From positions 1 through 64,000 of the forward strand of contig DASPKU010000021.1 of assembly GCA_035627955.1 (NCBI GenBank): DNA of 64,000 nt, in the 5' to 3' direction. The notes below the pieces were generated by a model. That model had not been told where the DNA came from. It was given only the letters and a program-made list of their open reading frames with translations, and made no database searches. Position numbers and translations under genes: made by a program. The stretch comes from Phycisphaerales bacterium. GTDB taxonomy: Bacteria; Planctomycetota; Phycisphaerae; Phycisphaerales; UBA1924. This document shows, one piece after another, positions 41,654 to 50,267 of the stretch; positions within the stretch are counted from its first letter, which is position 1, and each line of letters opens with the position of its first letter.

Positions 41654-41980
41654 ATGCGTATCAAGGCTGGACTTGCGACCATCGTCGGTGCGGCGGCACT
41701 TCTCAGCGTCGGCTGCACCGAGAACCGGACCCTTCGCGGGTATGACGACATGCACGACAACCGGGCGTGGGCCCCGTACGTCTCCGAGTACGGCCCGAAC
41801 ACCGGCGTGACGGGCAGCTCGGCGTCGCCCTATGTCGGCGGCGGGATCATCAACCAGAAGCCCGACCCGGTCGGTAACCCGGCGGTTGAGGTGCACCGCA
41901 CCACCACGACGATCGACCGCGACGGCGTTGACGTCGATGTCGATACGAACACCACGACCACAACGATCCGGCGGGACTGA
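41654..41980 (+). CDS. Small lipoprotein
   Basis: The protein has 108 residues. The lipobox is LLSVGC (Cys near residue 21). The mature part is Gly/Tyr/Asn-rich, and its end (EVHRTTTTIDRDGVDVDVDT followed by NTTTTTIRRD) is a Thr/Asp-rich repeat. Function is unknown. A GNRA-loop terminator follows at 42089. Confidence 0.75.
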   Translation: MRIKAGLATIVGAAALLSVGCTENRTLRGYDDMHDNRAWAPYVSEYGPNTGVTGSSASPYVGGGIINQKPDPVGNPAVEVHRTTTTIDRDGVDVDVDTNTTTTTIRRD

Positions 41981-42088
41981 GTTCCCGTCCGGGTCGGTCA
42001 GGATTTCGCCGCGGCGTCGGGTGAGCCTTGGGCGGTCCGTGCGACTCTGCCCTGGGTGAACCTGCGACGCGGTTGAGGAAAGGGAGTA

Positions 42089-42121
42089 ACACGCCCCGGG
42101 CAACCGGGGCGTGTTCGCTTT
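42089..42121 (+). terminator. Intrinsic terminator with GCAA tetraloop
   Basis: AACACGCCCCGG (about 42088-42099) pairs perfectly with CCGGGGCGTGTT (42104-42115) around GCAA, and CGCTTTTTG follows. This is the same loop as the terminator at 8711. Confidence 0.85.
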
Positions 42122-42321
42122 TTGTGTGCTGCGATTGCGTGTTCGTAGTTTGGTACAGAAAACTCTGTTGCGGGGGGTCACCCGGGTTGCTAGGTTGGGG
42201 TTGCCGGCTGATGGGCCCTGATGGGGCCCGTTGCCGAGGGGTGGCCTGATTGGGCCGCCCGCGGAACCTTGCCGCGTGTTTGGGCTCGCAAGCGGGCCCC
42301 AAGAGCAACGGGAGCGTACAA

Positions 42322-45045
42322 ATGAGTTGGAAGACTCGCCGTGGGATGGGGCGTGGTTGGGGCTTTGGGCTTGGCGCCGAGCTGGGTGTTGATGCGGGGG
42401 CTGCGCCGGCGATGGAACAGCTGGAGGCGCGGGCGCTGCTCGCGGCGGTGACGGCAACGGTGACGGGGGCGGGGACGGACGTCGGGTCGCTGTTCTTCAA
42501 TGTGCGGTACGCGAGCGATCGGCCGATCGATGTGTCGACGATCAATGGGGACGAAATCCGCGTGGTGCGGAACCTGGGCGGGTTCGATGAGCAGGCGGAG
42601 CTCGTGAGCCTGGTGGGGACGGGCGTCAACTCGGCGGTGGCACGTTACCGGGTGCTGGCGCCGGCCAGCCACGGGCAGTGGCGGTTCATCACCGATGACG
42701 GGCACTACACGATCAAGCTGAACGAGGGGACGGTGGAGAACGACGCGGGCGAGACGAACGCCGCGGCGGACGTGCGGACGCTGAGCCTGTGGTTCGGCGC
42801 GCCGGTGCTGGATGTGGCGAACGAAAACCGGCTGGACGTGTACGGGATGGGGTACACGGGGCTGCCGGACAGCTCGGGGCGGGTGAGCGTCAGCGATCAG
42901 GGGTGGGTGGACGTGCGGTACCAGGTGCGGTCGCTGGCGAAACTGCCGCGGGCATTCGTGGCGCGGCTAACGGGGCCGAACGGGTATGACCAGACGGTGA
43001 CGGTGACGCCAATCGTGAGCCAGTTCACGGCGCTGCCGGGCGGCGGGTATGAGGCGGTGATCCCGGTGAAGTTCGCGGTGCCCGGTGTGACGTGGGACAC
43101 GTCGGACGCGGGGGCGTACACGCTGACGGTGCGGATGGCGCCGCTCCCGCCGCCGAACCAGTGGACGCAGCCGGTGCAGCAGCCGGTCCTGGTGACGCGC
43201 GAGTTCGATGTGCAGGCGCGGGGCGTCACGGCGGAGATCGCGCGGGTGTCGGTGACCACGGGCGAGATGCTGGTGACGGTGCGGTACAGCCACCCGTCGG
43301 GGATTGACCTCGCGAGCATCGGGACCGGCGATGTGAAGGTGGCGATGGGCGGGACGCTTGCGAGCGGCACGCTTGTGGGGACGCCGGAGGTCGTTCACGG
43401 GGTGGTGACGGCGGTGTACCGCGTGGCAGAGCCCGCGAGCGGGTGGGCGAGTGTGGCGGGCGGAAATGCGACGATCCGCACGGGGCTGCAGGAGGTGCGG
43501 GCGACCAACGGCGAGACGATCGGGTTCGCGCTCACGCGGACGGTGCGGGTGGCGTCGGGCGGGCGGGTCGAGGGGGTGGTGAAGTCGGCGTACACCACGG
43601 CGACGAAGCTGGTGGTGGTGATGCGGTACTTCAGCGACTCAGCGATCGATGTGTCGACGCTGGGGGATGATGATCTGAGGCTGACGGGGCCGTGGGATTA
43701 CAGCGTGCACGGGGATCTGGTGCAGGTGCTGCCGCAGAGCAACGGTGAAGTGCTGGCGGTGTACCACTTCGCGCCGAACTCGGACAACGGGCAGTGGGAC
43801 TTCCGGGTGAGCAACGGGCGGTACGACCTCTTCCTCGAGCCGGGTTCGATCTCGGAGGTGGGCGGGGACGGTGTGCGCGACGGGTTCGTGCGGTACTTCG
43901 GGATGTACTTCCAGAATCCGGTGGTGACGTGGGTGAACGAGCCGTTCGTGAGCACGGGCACGGCGGCCGCGGGGACAACGTTCATCGAGCTGGACTCGCT
44001 GAAGTTCACGCTTCGGTACGCGACGCCGTACGAGCGGAACAACCGGAGCAACGCACTGGTCCTGAAGGTGAAGGGCCCGGACGGGCAGGAACTGGATTCT
44101 TACAAGGACTATTGGACGGGGCCCTACCGCGGGTTTGTGCGCTCGACGCAGGATGACATCCTGTTCGAGTTCGTCCCGCCCGGGGGTGGATGGGATTACA
44201 CCGACAACGGGACGTACACCGTGGAGGTGTATCTGGCGCCGGTGGAGGGGAACCCGGTGCTGCAGCTGATCACAACGCGGCAGCTCGAGGTGACCGCTTC
44301 GGCGCCGCGGGCGCGGGTAGTGAGCACCACGGTGGGATACGACTCGCTGGTGGCGACGGTGCGGTACGACGGGCTGGGCGGGATCAGTGTGGCCAGTCTC
44401 GGCGATAACGACATCGGCGTGGTGCTGGCCAACACCTACAACTCGTCCTTCCCGTTCAACTACTTCTTCTACCTGCGTGGCAGCACGCTGGTGGGTTCTC
44501 CGATCGTTGAGTCGGATGGCTCGGTCGTGGCGACGTACCGCATTGCCCATGTGGATCCGTTTACTGGAGTTCGAGGCCCGTGGGATCGAACCTGGAATCT
44601 GTCTTCGGTGTACGTGCAGCCGGGGCAGGTGACGGACACGCAGGGGCGGGTGGTGGGGACGACGCGGCTGGCGAACATCGTGATCGCGCCCCCGCCGCCG
44701 GTGGTGAATACGGTGGGCACGCTGAGCGTGGCGCGGAACGCATGGGTGGTGGAGGTGGCGCTCAACAACATCGGCGGGCTGGTGCAGGGGAGCTCGATCA
44801 CGGCGTCGAGCCTGGTGGTGGCGGCGCCCAACGGGGCCTCGACGCGGGTGTTCGTGGACAGTGTGCTCACGGCGCTGGACGGGACGATCCGGGTGCGGTA
44901 CCGGATCGCGCCGATGAGCGTGCAGGGGGCGCTACCCAACGGGAACTACACGCTGTCATTGGCGGCGAACTCGGTGTCGATGGGCGCGGCGGGGTATCTG
45001 CCGGCGGCGACGCTGGGGACGTTTAGCAATATGGTGTTTAGCTGA
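42322..45045 (+). CDS. LEPR-xLL-type surface protein with about five beta repeats
   Basis: The protein has 907 residues. Near residue 33 it has MEQLEARALLA, a variant of the LEPR-xLL motif found near the N-terminus of large secreted planctomycete proteins. About five repeats of 110-150 residues follow, each with a VRY...DVSTI(or SLG)xxDI pattern (for example RPIDVSTINGDEIRVVRNLG and SAIDVSTLGDDDLRLTG). They suggest Ig-like or cadherin-like beta domains. There is no cleavable signal of the classic type; export in this group depends on the Arg-rich N-terminus. It is probably a cell-surface or extracellular structural protein. Confidence 0.8.
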   Translation: MSWKTRRGMGRGWGFGLGAELGVDAGAAPAMEQLEARALLAAVTATVTGAGTDVGSLFFNVRYASDRPIDVSTINGDEIRVVRNLGGFDEQAELVSLVGTGVNSAVARYRVLAPASHGQWRFITDDGHYTIKLNEGTVENDAGETNAAADVRTLSLWFGAPVLDVANENRLDVYGMGYTGLPDSSGRVSVSDQGWVDVRYQVRSLAKLPRAFVARLTGPNGYDQTVTVTPIVSQFTALPGGGYEAVIPVKFAVPGVTWDTSDAGAYTLTVRMAPLPPPNQWTQPVQQPVLVTREFDVQARGVTAEIARVSVTTGEMLVTVRYSHPSGIDLASIGTGDVKVAMGGTLASGTLVGTPEVVHGVVTAVYRVAEPASGWASVAGGNATIRTGLQEVRATNGETIGFALTRTVRVASGGRVEGVVKSAYTTATKLVVVMRYFSDSAIDVSTLGDDDLRLTGPWDYSVHGDLVQVLPQSNGEVLAVYHFAPNSDNGQWDFRVSNGRYDLFLEPGSISEVGGDGVRDGFVRYFGMYFQNPVVTWVNEPFVSTGTAAAGTTFIELDSLKFTLRYATPYERNNRSNALVLKVKGPDGQELDSYKDYWTGPYRGFVRSTQDDILFEFVPPGGGWDYTDNGTYTVEVYLAPVEGNPVLQLITTRQLEVTASAPRARVVSTTVGYDSLVATVRYDGLGGISVASLGDNDIGVVLANTYNSSFPFNYFFYLRGSTLVGSPIVESDGSVVATYRIAHVDPFTGVRGPWDRTWNLSSVYVQPGQVTDTQGRVVGTTRLANIVIAPPPPVVNTVGTLSVARNAWVVEVALNNIGGLVQGSSITASSLVVAAPNGASTRVFVDSVLTALDGTIRVRYRIAPMSVQGALPNGNYTLSLAANSVSMGAAGYLPAATLGTFSNMVFS

Positions 45046-45151
45046 GTAGTGGGGCGGGGTAAGTCGGGCAGGGGGACTGTGCTTCCGCACAGGGCTCGTT
45101 GGTGGCGGCGGGCGGACTTGGTGGCCGGTGGGGGCCTACCGTCCCCTCCTT

Positions 45152-46135
45152 ATGGCCATCCTCGTCAATGCCGGAACGCGTGTGATTTGTCAGGGGATTA
45201 CGGGCTCGTTCGGGGCCGTGCACACCCGCGGGTGCCATCTGTACGGCACCAAGATGGTGGGCGGGGTGACACCCGGGAAGGGCGGGACCAAGGACGACAA
45301 CGGGATCCCGATCTTTGACACGGTGGACGCGGCGGTGAAGGCGACGGGGGCGACGGCGACGATGATCTTCGTGCCGCCGGCGTTCGCGGCGGACGCGATC
45401 CTGGAGGCGGCGTACGCGGGGATCCCGCTGATCTGCTGCATCACCGAGGGCGTGCCGGTGCAGGACATGGTGAAGGCGCGGGCGGTGCTGGATGAGATGA
45501 ATGGGAACACCGGTCGGGAGACCGGTGCCACCCGGAAGGTGACGCTGGTGGGGCCCAACTGCCCGGGCGTGATCACTCCAGGGCCGAAGACGGGGAGCGG
45601 TGAGAGCGGGGCGGACCCGTACACCAACGCGGGGTGCAAGATCGGCATCATGCCGGGGTACATCCACACGCACATCAGCCAGGCGAAGCTGGGCAAGGCG
45701 ATCGGGATCGTGAGCCGCTCGGGTACGCTGACGTACGAGGCGGTCTGGCAGACGAGCCAGCGGGGCCTCGCGCAGAGCACGTGCGTGGGTATCGGGGGGG
45801 ACCCGGTGCGCGGGTTCAACCACATCGACTGCCTGCGGGCGTTCCAGGATGATCCGGAGACGCACGGGATCATGATGATCGGGGAGATCGGCGGCAGCGA
45901 CGAGGAGGCCGCGGCGGCGTTCATCAAGTCCTACGTGAAGAAGCCGGTGGCGGCGTTCATCGCTGGGCGGACGGCGCCGCCCGGGCGGCGGATGGGCCAC
46001 GCGGGGGCGATTATCAGCGGCGGCGAGGGCACGGCGGACGCGAAGATCAGTGCGCTGCAGGCCGCGGGCGCGGTGGTGGCGATGAGCCCGGCGGATATGG
46101 GCGAGGCGATGATGAAGGCGATGAAGCTGGGTTGA
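45152..46135 (+). CDS. sucD: Succinyl-CoA ligase alpha subunit with two insertions
   Basis: The protein has 327 residues, about 40 more than E. coli Suc[33 protein letters not shown] and the phosphohistidine loop RMGHAGAI are intact. It forms succinyl-CoA or ATP/GTP in the TCA cycle with SucB/SucC, which is not in the window. One insertion, NTGRETGAT, is encoded by a perfect 8-bp palindrome CACCGGTC/GACCGGTG at 45508-45527. A second, [16 protein letters not shown], separates ITPG from CKIG and is not palindromic. ATG 45152 begins at the conserved start ([18 protein letters not shown]). Confidence 0.93.
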   Translation: MAILVNAGTRVICQGITGSFGAVHTRGCHLYGTKMVGGVTPGKGGTKDDNGIPIFDTVDAAVKATGATATMIFVPPAFAADAILEAAYAGIPLICCITEGVPVQDMVKARAVLDEMNGNTGRETGATRKVTLVGPNCPGVITPGPKTGSGESGADPYTNAGCKIGIMPGYIHTHISQAKLGKAIGIVSRSGTLTYEAVWQTSQRGLAQSTCVGIGGDPVRGFNHIDCLRAFQDDPETHGIMMIGEIGGSDEEAAAAFIKSYVKKPVAAFIAGRTAPPGRRMGHAGAIISGGEGTADAKISALQAAGAVVAMSPADMGEAMMKAMKLG

Positions 46136-46215
46136 GCGTGGTGGGTGTGGTGAAGGCGGCGCGGCTGTGCCGGCTCGAGCAGCTGGCGTTTTTGGCCGTC
46201 TGCTATGATTGGGGC

Positions 46216-46455
46216 GTGCAGTACACGCTCCAACAGCTCCGTGATCAGCTCGAGGTTCTGATCGCCCGGTCCAAGGCGGGCGAGGAGATTGTGATCACGT
46301 GCGAGGGTAAGGTCGAGGTGCGGCTTGTTCCTTCGGGCATGGCGAGCTCTGAGAGCGGACAGCGGCCGCCGCCTGGGTTGATGAAGAGCAAAACGAAGTA
46401 CATCGCGCCGGACTTCGATGCCCCGATCGACGACTTTAAGGAATACCTGGAGTGA
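46216..46455 (+). CDS. Phd/YefM-type antitoxin, first of two tandem copies
   Basis: The protein has 79 residues from a GTG. YTLQQLRDQLEVLIARSKAG is a Phd/YefM-like N-terminus, and the tail DFDAPIDDFKEYLE is the acidic toxin-binding end. The next gene is a close paralogue 4 bp downstream, followed by a PIN toxin. The upstream reading to 46132 extends into the sucD 3' region and is rejected. Confidence 0.75.
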   Translation: MQYTLQQLRDQLEVLIARSKAGEEIVITCEGKVEVRLVPSGMASSESGQRPPPGLMKSKTKYIAPDFDAPIDDFKEYLE

Positions 46456-46459
46456 GTAC

Positions 46460-46699
46460 GTGGTCCGGTACACGCTCCAACAGCTTCACGATCAGCTCGA
46501 GCTCGTGATCGCTCGATCGCAAGCTGGCGAAGAGGTTGTGATCACCGCCGATGGACGTCCTGTGGCGCGGATCATCCCAGTTTGCGCATCTGCACAGACC
46601 GTTGGAAAGCGTCCGCCGGCGGGATGGGGGAGGGGGCGGATCCACCTCAACTCCGACTTTGATGCTCCACTTCAGGAGTTCGGGGAGTACTCAGGTTGA
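46460..46699 (+). CDS. Phd/YefM-type antitoxin, second tandem copy
   Basis: The protein has 79 residues from GTG 46460. It is similar to the preceding gene over its length (YTLQQL.DQLE..IARS.AGEE, then DFDAP...F.EY). The stop overlaps the TTG start of the PIN toxin by 4 bp (TTGA), so this copy is the coupled partner of the toxin. Having two antitoxin genes for one toxin is unusual. Confidence 0.75.
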   Translation: MVRYTLQQLHDQLELVIARSQAGEEVVITADGRPVARIIPVCASAQTVGKRPPAGWGRGRIHLNSDFDAPLQEFGEYSG

Positions 46700-47082
46700 A
46701 GGTCCTGCTCGATACCCATGCATTCGTCTGGCACGTCGCCGGGGCGCCCGAGGAATCGAAGGCATGCCGTGAGGTGCTGCTGTCCAATGACAATCAGGTA
46801 CTCGTCAGCATTGCGTGCTGCTGGGAGATGGCAATCAAGCTCAGCACTCAGAAGCTGGATTTCGAGGGCCCCATCGAGAGGTACGTTCGAGAGGCGCTCG
46901 CCCTATATGGGTTCCAGTTGCTTGGGATTGAGCTGGCGCACCTCTCGGCGGTCGAATCGATGCCCTTCCACCATCGTGACCCCTTCGACCGCATGCTGGT
47001 CGCGCAGGCGCTCGTAGAGAGCGTGCCGATCGTGAGCAGGGATCCGCAGTTGGATGCGTACGGCGTTCAGCGCATCTGGTGA
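46696..47082 (+). CDS. PIN-domain toxin (VapC-like)
   Basis: The protein has 128 residues. The PIN acidic residues are visible as Asp6 (LLDTHAFVWH), Glu44 (CCWEMAIK) and Asp95/Asp98 (HHRDPFDRMLVAQAL). PIN toxins cut RNA, often tRNA or rRNA. It uses a TTG start that overlaps the upstream antitoxin stop by 4 bp. Its last 16 bp overlap the convergent PH-like gene. Confidence 0.85.
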   Translation: MKVLLDTHAFVWHVAGAPEESKACREVLLSNDNQVLVSIACCWEMAIKLSTQKLDFEGPIERYVREALALYGFQLLGIELAHLSAVESMPFHHRDPFDRMLVAQALVESVPIVSRDPQLDAYGVQRIW

Positions 47083-47669
47083 TCGGCGGCGGACTCGATG
47101 ACCTCCCGCAGCACGCGCTCGGCGTCGCGGACGGTGGGGATGCTGAGGAAGCCGATGGGGCGGGTGGCGAGGCCGCGGTTTTTGGGGCGCTCGTAGAGCT
47201 CGTGTGCGAAGATGAGGTCGCCCGAGCCGTCGCCGCGTTCACGGCGGGTGATGTTTTCGAGGCGTGAGGGCGGGTAGCGGGTGACGGTGCGGGCGCCGAA
47301 GAAGGAGCCCTCAATGAGCAGTGCGCCCTGGTCGGTGATGGCATAGACGGTGCGGCCGGCCTTGATGACGCCGTAGAAGGGCGAGAGGAGCATGCAGGCG
47401 CCGACGAGGATGAAGGGGATGCCGAAGAGGGGGAAGGCCCAGGCCGCGGCACCCGGACCGCCGGGCGCGCCGTTGACGGCGGAGGCGCCCTTGGAGGCCA
47501 TGACCGTCCAGAAGATGGCGAAGCCGAGGAAGGGAACGGCGAAAAGCGAGAGCGGGATCATGGAGCGGGCGAAGCCGCCGGGCAGCGGCTGCGCCGCCCA
47601 CAGCAGCTTCTCGCCGGGCGCGAGCTCGTCGCGGAGCGCGTCGTTGAGGTGTGGCGGCAGCGTGTGCAT
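47067..47669 (-). CDS. Membrane protein with bacterial PH-like domain
   Basis: The protein has 200 residues. LAPGEKLLWAAQPLPGGFAR at the N-terminus, two membrane helices (about 42-62 and 86-108) and a following beta-rich region (YAITDQGALLIEGSFFGART to FLSIPTVRDAERVLREVIES) match small bacterial PH-domain (bPH2-like) membrane proteins. Function is unknown. The 3' end overlaps the convergent PIN toxin. Confidence 0.68.
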   Translation of the reverse strand: MHTLPPHLNDALRDELAPGEKLLWAAQPLPGGFARSMIPLSLFAVPFLGFAIFWTVMASKGASAVNGAPGGPGAAAWAFPLFGIPFILVGACMLLSPFYGVIKAGRTVYAITDQGALLIEGSFFGARTVTRYPPSRLENITRRERGDGSGDLIFAHELYERPKNRGLATRPIGFLSIPTVRDAERVLREVIESAADHQMR

Positions 47670-47850
47670 TGGGACTCCTGCTGTAGCGTAACGCGGGGGC
47701 ATGCGTCAGTGGAAGCGGGTGTTCACCTACCAGCGTGCGAACCTGCGCGGATGGCGGTGCGTGGCGTGCGATCTTGAGCTTGACAGGAGCGTCATAAGAA
47801 CGACACTGGTGTCGGCTCGCGGTCCGCCCCGCGGCCGAGGAGAGACAGAC

Positions 47851-48453
47851 ATGAAGAACGCTGCTGTTGTGGTGTGCGCGTGCGCCTGCGTGCTGGGCGC
47901 CGAGGCCTCGGCGCGGACGCTGGTGATCCCGCACGTGTTCGAGACGTCGGGGAACATCCAGCGCGGGCCGTCGGTCTCGCCGTTCAACCTCTCGCAGGTG
48001 AGCAACCTGATCACCATCGAGGAGATCGGGCCTGGCGAGAACAGCGAGTTCAACTACCTGTACTCGGCGCCGTTCTCATTCTCGACCACGGACTCGCTGG
48101 GCAGGCCGCTGAGCCTCAGGTGCGAGGTGCTGTTCGCCCAGACACGCCCCGAGGGCGGCGGGTTCCGCAGCGACCTGATCATGTCGGTGGACTGGACGCA
48201 CTTCGAGGGCGCGCCGGTGGACGCCGCGGCGACGGCGTTCGAGCTGTCGGTGTTCGGGTTCGAACCGCAGCCGCTGTCGGCGGGCGGGCTGGCGTTCTCG
48301 ACGCCGTCGCACACGTTCGGGACCGAGATCGACGGGCGGACAGTGAACATGAACCTGGCGGCGGGGACGTTCAGGTTGCAGGCGGTGCCGTCACCGGCAG
48401 GGGTGGCGCTGCTGGTGGGTGGCGGGCTGGTGGTGGCGCGGCGGCGGCGCTGA
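47851..48453 (+). CDS. PEP-CTERM-like secreted protein
   Basis: The protein has 200 residues. It has a signal peptide (MKNAAVVVCACACVLGAEAS) and the tail VPSPAGVALLVGGGLVVARR followed by RR. The ATG is preceded by GAGGAGAGACAG, the same leader as the gene at 33914. The body has no recognisable motif. An intrinsic terminator follows 26 bp after the stop. Confidence 0.75.
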   Translation: MKNAAVVVCACACVLGAEASARTLVIPHVFETSGNIQRGPSVSPFNLSQVSNLITIEEIGPGENSEFNYLYSAPFSFSTTDSLGRPLSLRCEVLFAQTRPEGGGFRSDLIMSVDWTHFEGAPVDAAATAFELSVFGFEPQPLSAGGLAFSTPSHTFGTEIDGRTVNMNLAAGTFRLQAVPSPAGVALLVGGGLVVARRRR

Positions 48454-48478
48454 AGATCTCTATCAAGAAGATGCCGAC

Positions 48479-48505
48479 ACGCCCGGGCTGTCCCGGGCGT
48501 TTTTC
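48479..48505 (+). terminator. Intrinsic terminator after the PEP-CTERM gene
   Basis: ACGCCCGGG (48479-48487) and CCCGGGCGT (48492-48500) pair perfectly around CTGT and are followed by TTTTCTC. Confidence 0.85.
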
Positions 48506-48559
48506 TCTGGAGCTTGAGGCGGCGTGCAGCCGCGTGGGGGCCCGCACGTACCATGGTTC

Positions 48560-50242
48560 GTGCTCATCCTCACCGTCATACAGGGGCCGGACAAGGGGCG
48601 GAAGTTCGAGCTGCCGGACCACGAGCCGCAGCTGATCGGGCGTTCGAGCGAGGCGTTGCCGATCGATGACAACGCGGTGTCGCGCCGGCACGCGGAGCTG
48701 ACGCCCGACGACGGGGTGTGGTACATCCGCGACCTGGAGAGCCAGAACGGGACGTACGTCAACGGGACGAAGATCGGCGAGCGGACGCGGCTGCGGCCGG
48801 GGGACCAGATCCGCACGGGGCAGACGCTGTTCGTGTTCGGGCAGGTGGAGAGCCGCGACCTGTCGGCGGTGCGGGTGGTGGGGCCGAAGCGCGTGGACGC
48901 CTCGATCGACCGCACGCTGCCGAGCGTGCCGATCGTGGGGGGGACGAACGAGGACAGCATCATTCTGGCGGAGCCGGAGCCACGGGCCGCGGCGATCGAC
49001 CACCTGCGGATCATCTACCGCCTCACGACGATGCTGACCACGCGGGTGATGGACCGGCAGCAGCTGCTGCAGGGGGTGATGGACCTGATCTTCGCGGAGT
49101 TCCACCCGCAGCGCGGGTGCATCATGCTGACGGCGGGCGCCGGGCAGCCGGCGACGGCCGAGGTGGTGAAGTACAAGGAGACGCCGCTGGACCCGGACGA
49201 CGCGAAGATCCACGTGAGCCGCACGATCCTGCACCATGCACTGGAGAAGGGCGACGGCGTGCTGTGCACCAACGCGATGACGGACCCGCGGTTCGCCAGC
49301 GGGGACAGCGTGCAGCGGCTGAACATCCGCTCGGCGATCTGCTCGCCGATCCGCTTCCGCGAGCGGACGTACGGGGCGATCTACATCGACAGCTCGGTGG
49401 CGAACTACACGTTCACGCAGGAGCAGCTGGCGCTGATGAACGCGATCGGGCAGCACGCGGGGCTGGCCCTGAGCAATGCGGAGCTGTACCAGCAGAAGCT
49501 GCAGGCCGAGCGGCTCGCGGCCATCGGCGAGACGGTGGCGACGCTGTCGCACGCGATCAAGAACATCCTGCAGGGGCTGCGCGGCGGGGCGGACGTCGTC
49601 GAGATGGGGCTGAACAAGAATGACCTGAAGATCGCCAAGGGCGGGTGGGCGATCCAGAAGCGGAACCTGGACCGCATCATCTCGCTCACGATGAACATGC
49701 TGGCGTTCTCGCGTCAGCGGCGGGTGGAGACGAGCCTGAATCGGCTGGCGCCGCTGATCGAGGACTGTGCGCAGGTGTTGGAGTCCCAGTGCGCGGCGCG
49801 GCAGATCGCGTTGATCGTGGACACGGACCCGGAGATGCCGCCGATCCCGCTGGATGCGCCGCTGATCCATCAGGCGCTGATGAACCTGTTGAGCAACGCC
49901 GTGGAGGCGGTGGAGCCGGGGGCGGGGGCGGTGACGGTGCGAACCGTGTACCGGGCGACGGGGGGCGGAAAGGACAAGCGGCACCCGGAGGTGGAGATCG
50001 CGATCATCGACAACGGGCCGGGGATCCCTGCGAGCAAGCAGCCGTGGGTGTTCGAGCCGTTCGCCACGACCAAGGGCGCGCGGGGCACGGGCCTGGGGCT
50101 GGCGGTGGCGAAGCGCGTGGTGGAAGAGCACGGCGGGCGAATCATGCTGGAGTCGGTGGAGGGGCGCGGGTGCACGTTCAGGGTTGTGCTGCCGGCGGAT
50201 GCGGGGGCGGCGATTGATCCGAGTGCGACGACGGCGCGGTGA
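48560..50242 (+). CDS. FHA-GAF sensor histidine kinase
   Basis: The protein has 560 residues from GTG 48560, which starts at LILTVIQGPDKGRKFEL, the normal FHA start; an in-frame GTG at 48524 is the alternative. FHA (about 1-90: IGRSSEALPIDD, SRRHAEL, QNGTYVNG) binds phospho-Thr. GAF follows at about 150-320. The kinase core has LSHAIKNILQGLRGGADVVE with the phosphoacceptor His, an N box (LNLLSNAVEAV), G1 (IDNGPGIP) and G2 (GTGLGLAVAKRVV). No membrane helix is present. The FHA domain suggests input from a Ser/Thr kinase. Confidence 0.9.
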   Translation: MLILTVIQGPDKGRKFELPDHEPQLIGRSSEALPIDDNAVSRRHAELTPDDGVWYIRDLESQNGTYVNGTKIGERTRLRPGDQIRTGQTLFVFGQVESRDLSAVRVVGPKRVDASIDRTLPSVPIVGGTNEDSIILAEPEPRAAAIDHLRIIYRLTTMLTTRVMDRQQLLQGVMDLIFAEFHPQRGCIMLTAGAGQPATAEVVKYKETPLDPDDAKIHVSRTILHHALEKGDGVLCTNAMTDPRFASGDSVQRLNIRSAICSPIRFRERTYGAIYIDSSVANYTFTQEQLALMNAIGQHAGLALSNAELYQQKLQAERLAAIGETVATLSHAIKNILQGLRGGADVVEMGLNKNDLKIAKGGWAIQKRNLDRIISLTMNMLAFSRQRRVETSLNRLAPLIEDCAQVLESQCAARQIALIVDTDPEMPPIPLDAPLIHQALMNLLSNAVEAVEPGAGAVTVRTVYRATGGGKDKRHPEVEIAIIDNGPGIPASKQPWVFEPFATTKGARGTGLGLAVAKRVVEEHGGRIMLESVEGRGCTFRVVLPADAGAAIDPSATTAR

Positions 50243-50267
50243 GGTGGCAGCGGGAGCGTTGGGACCG

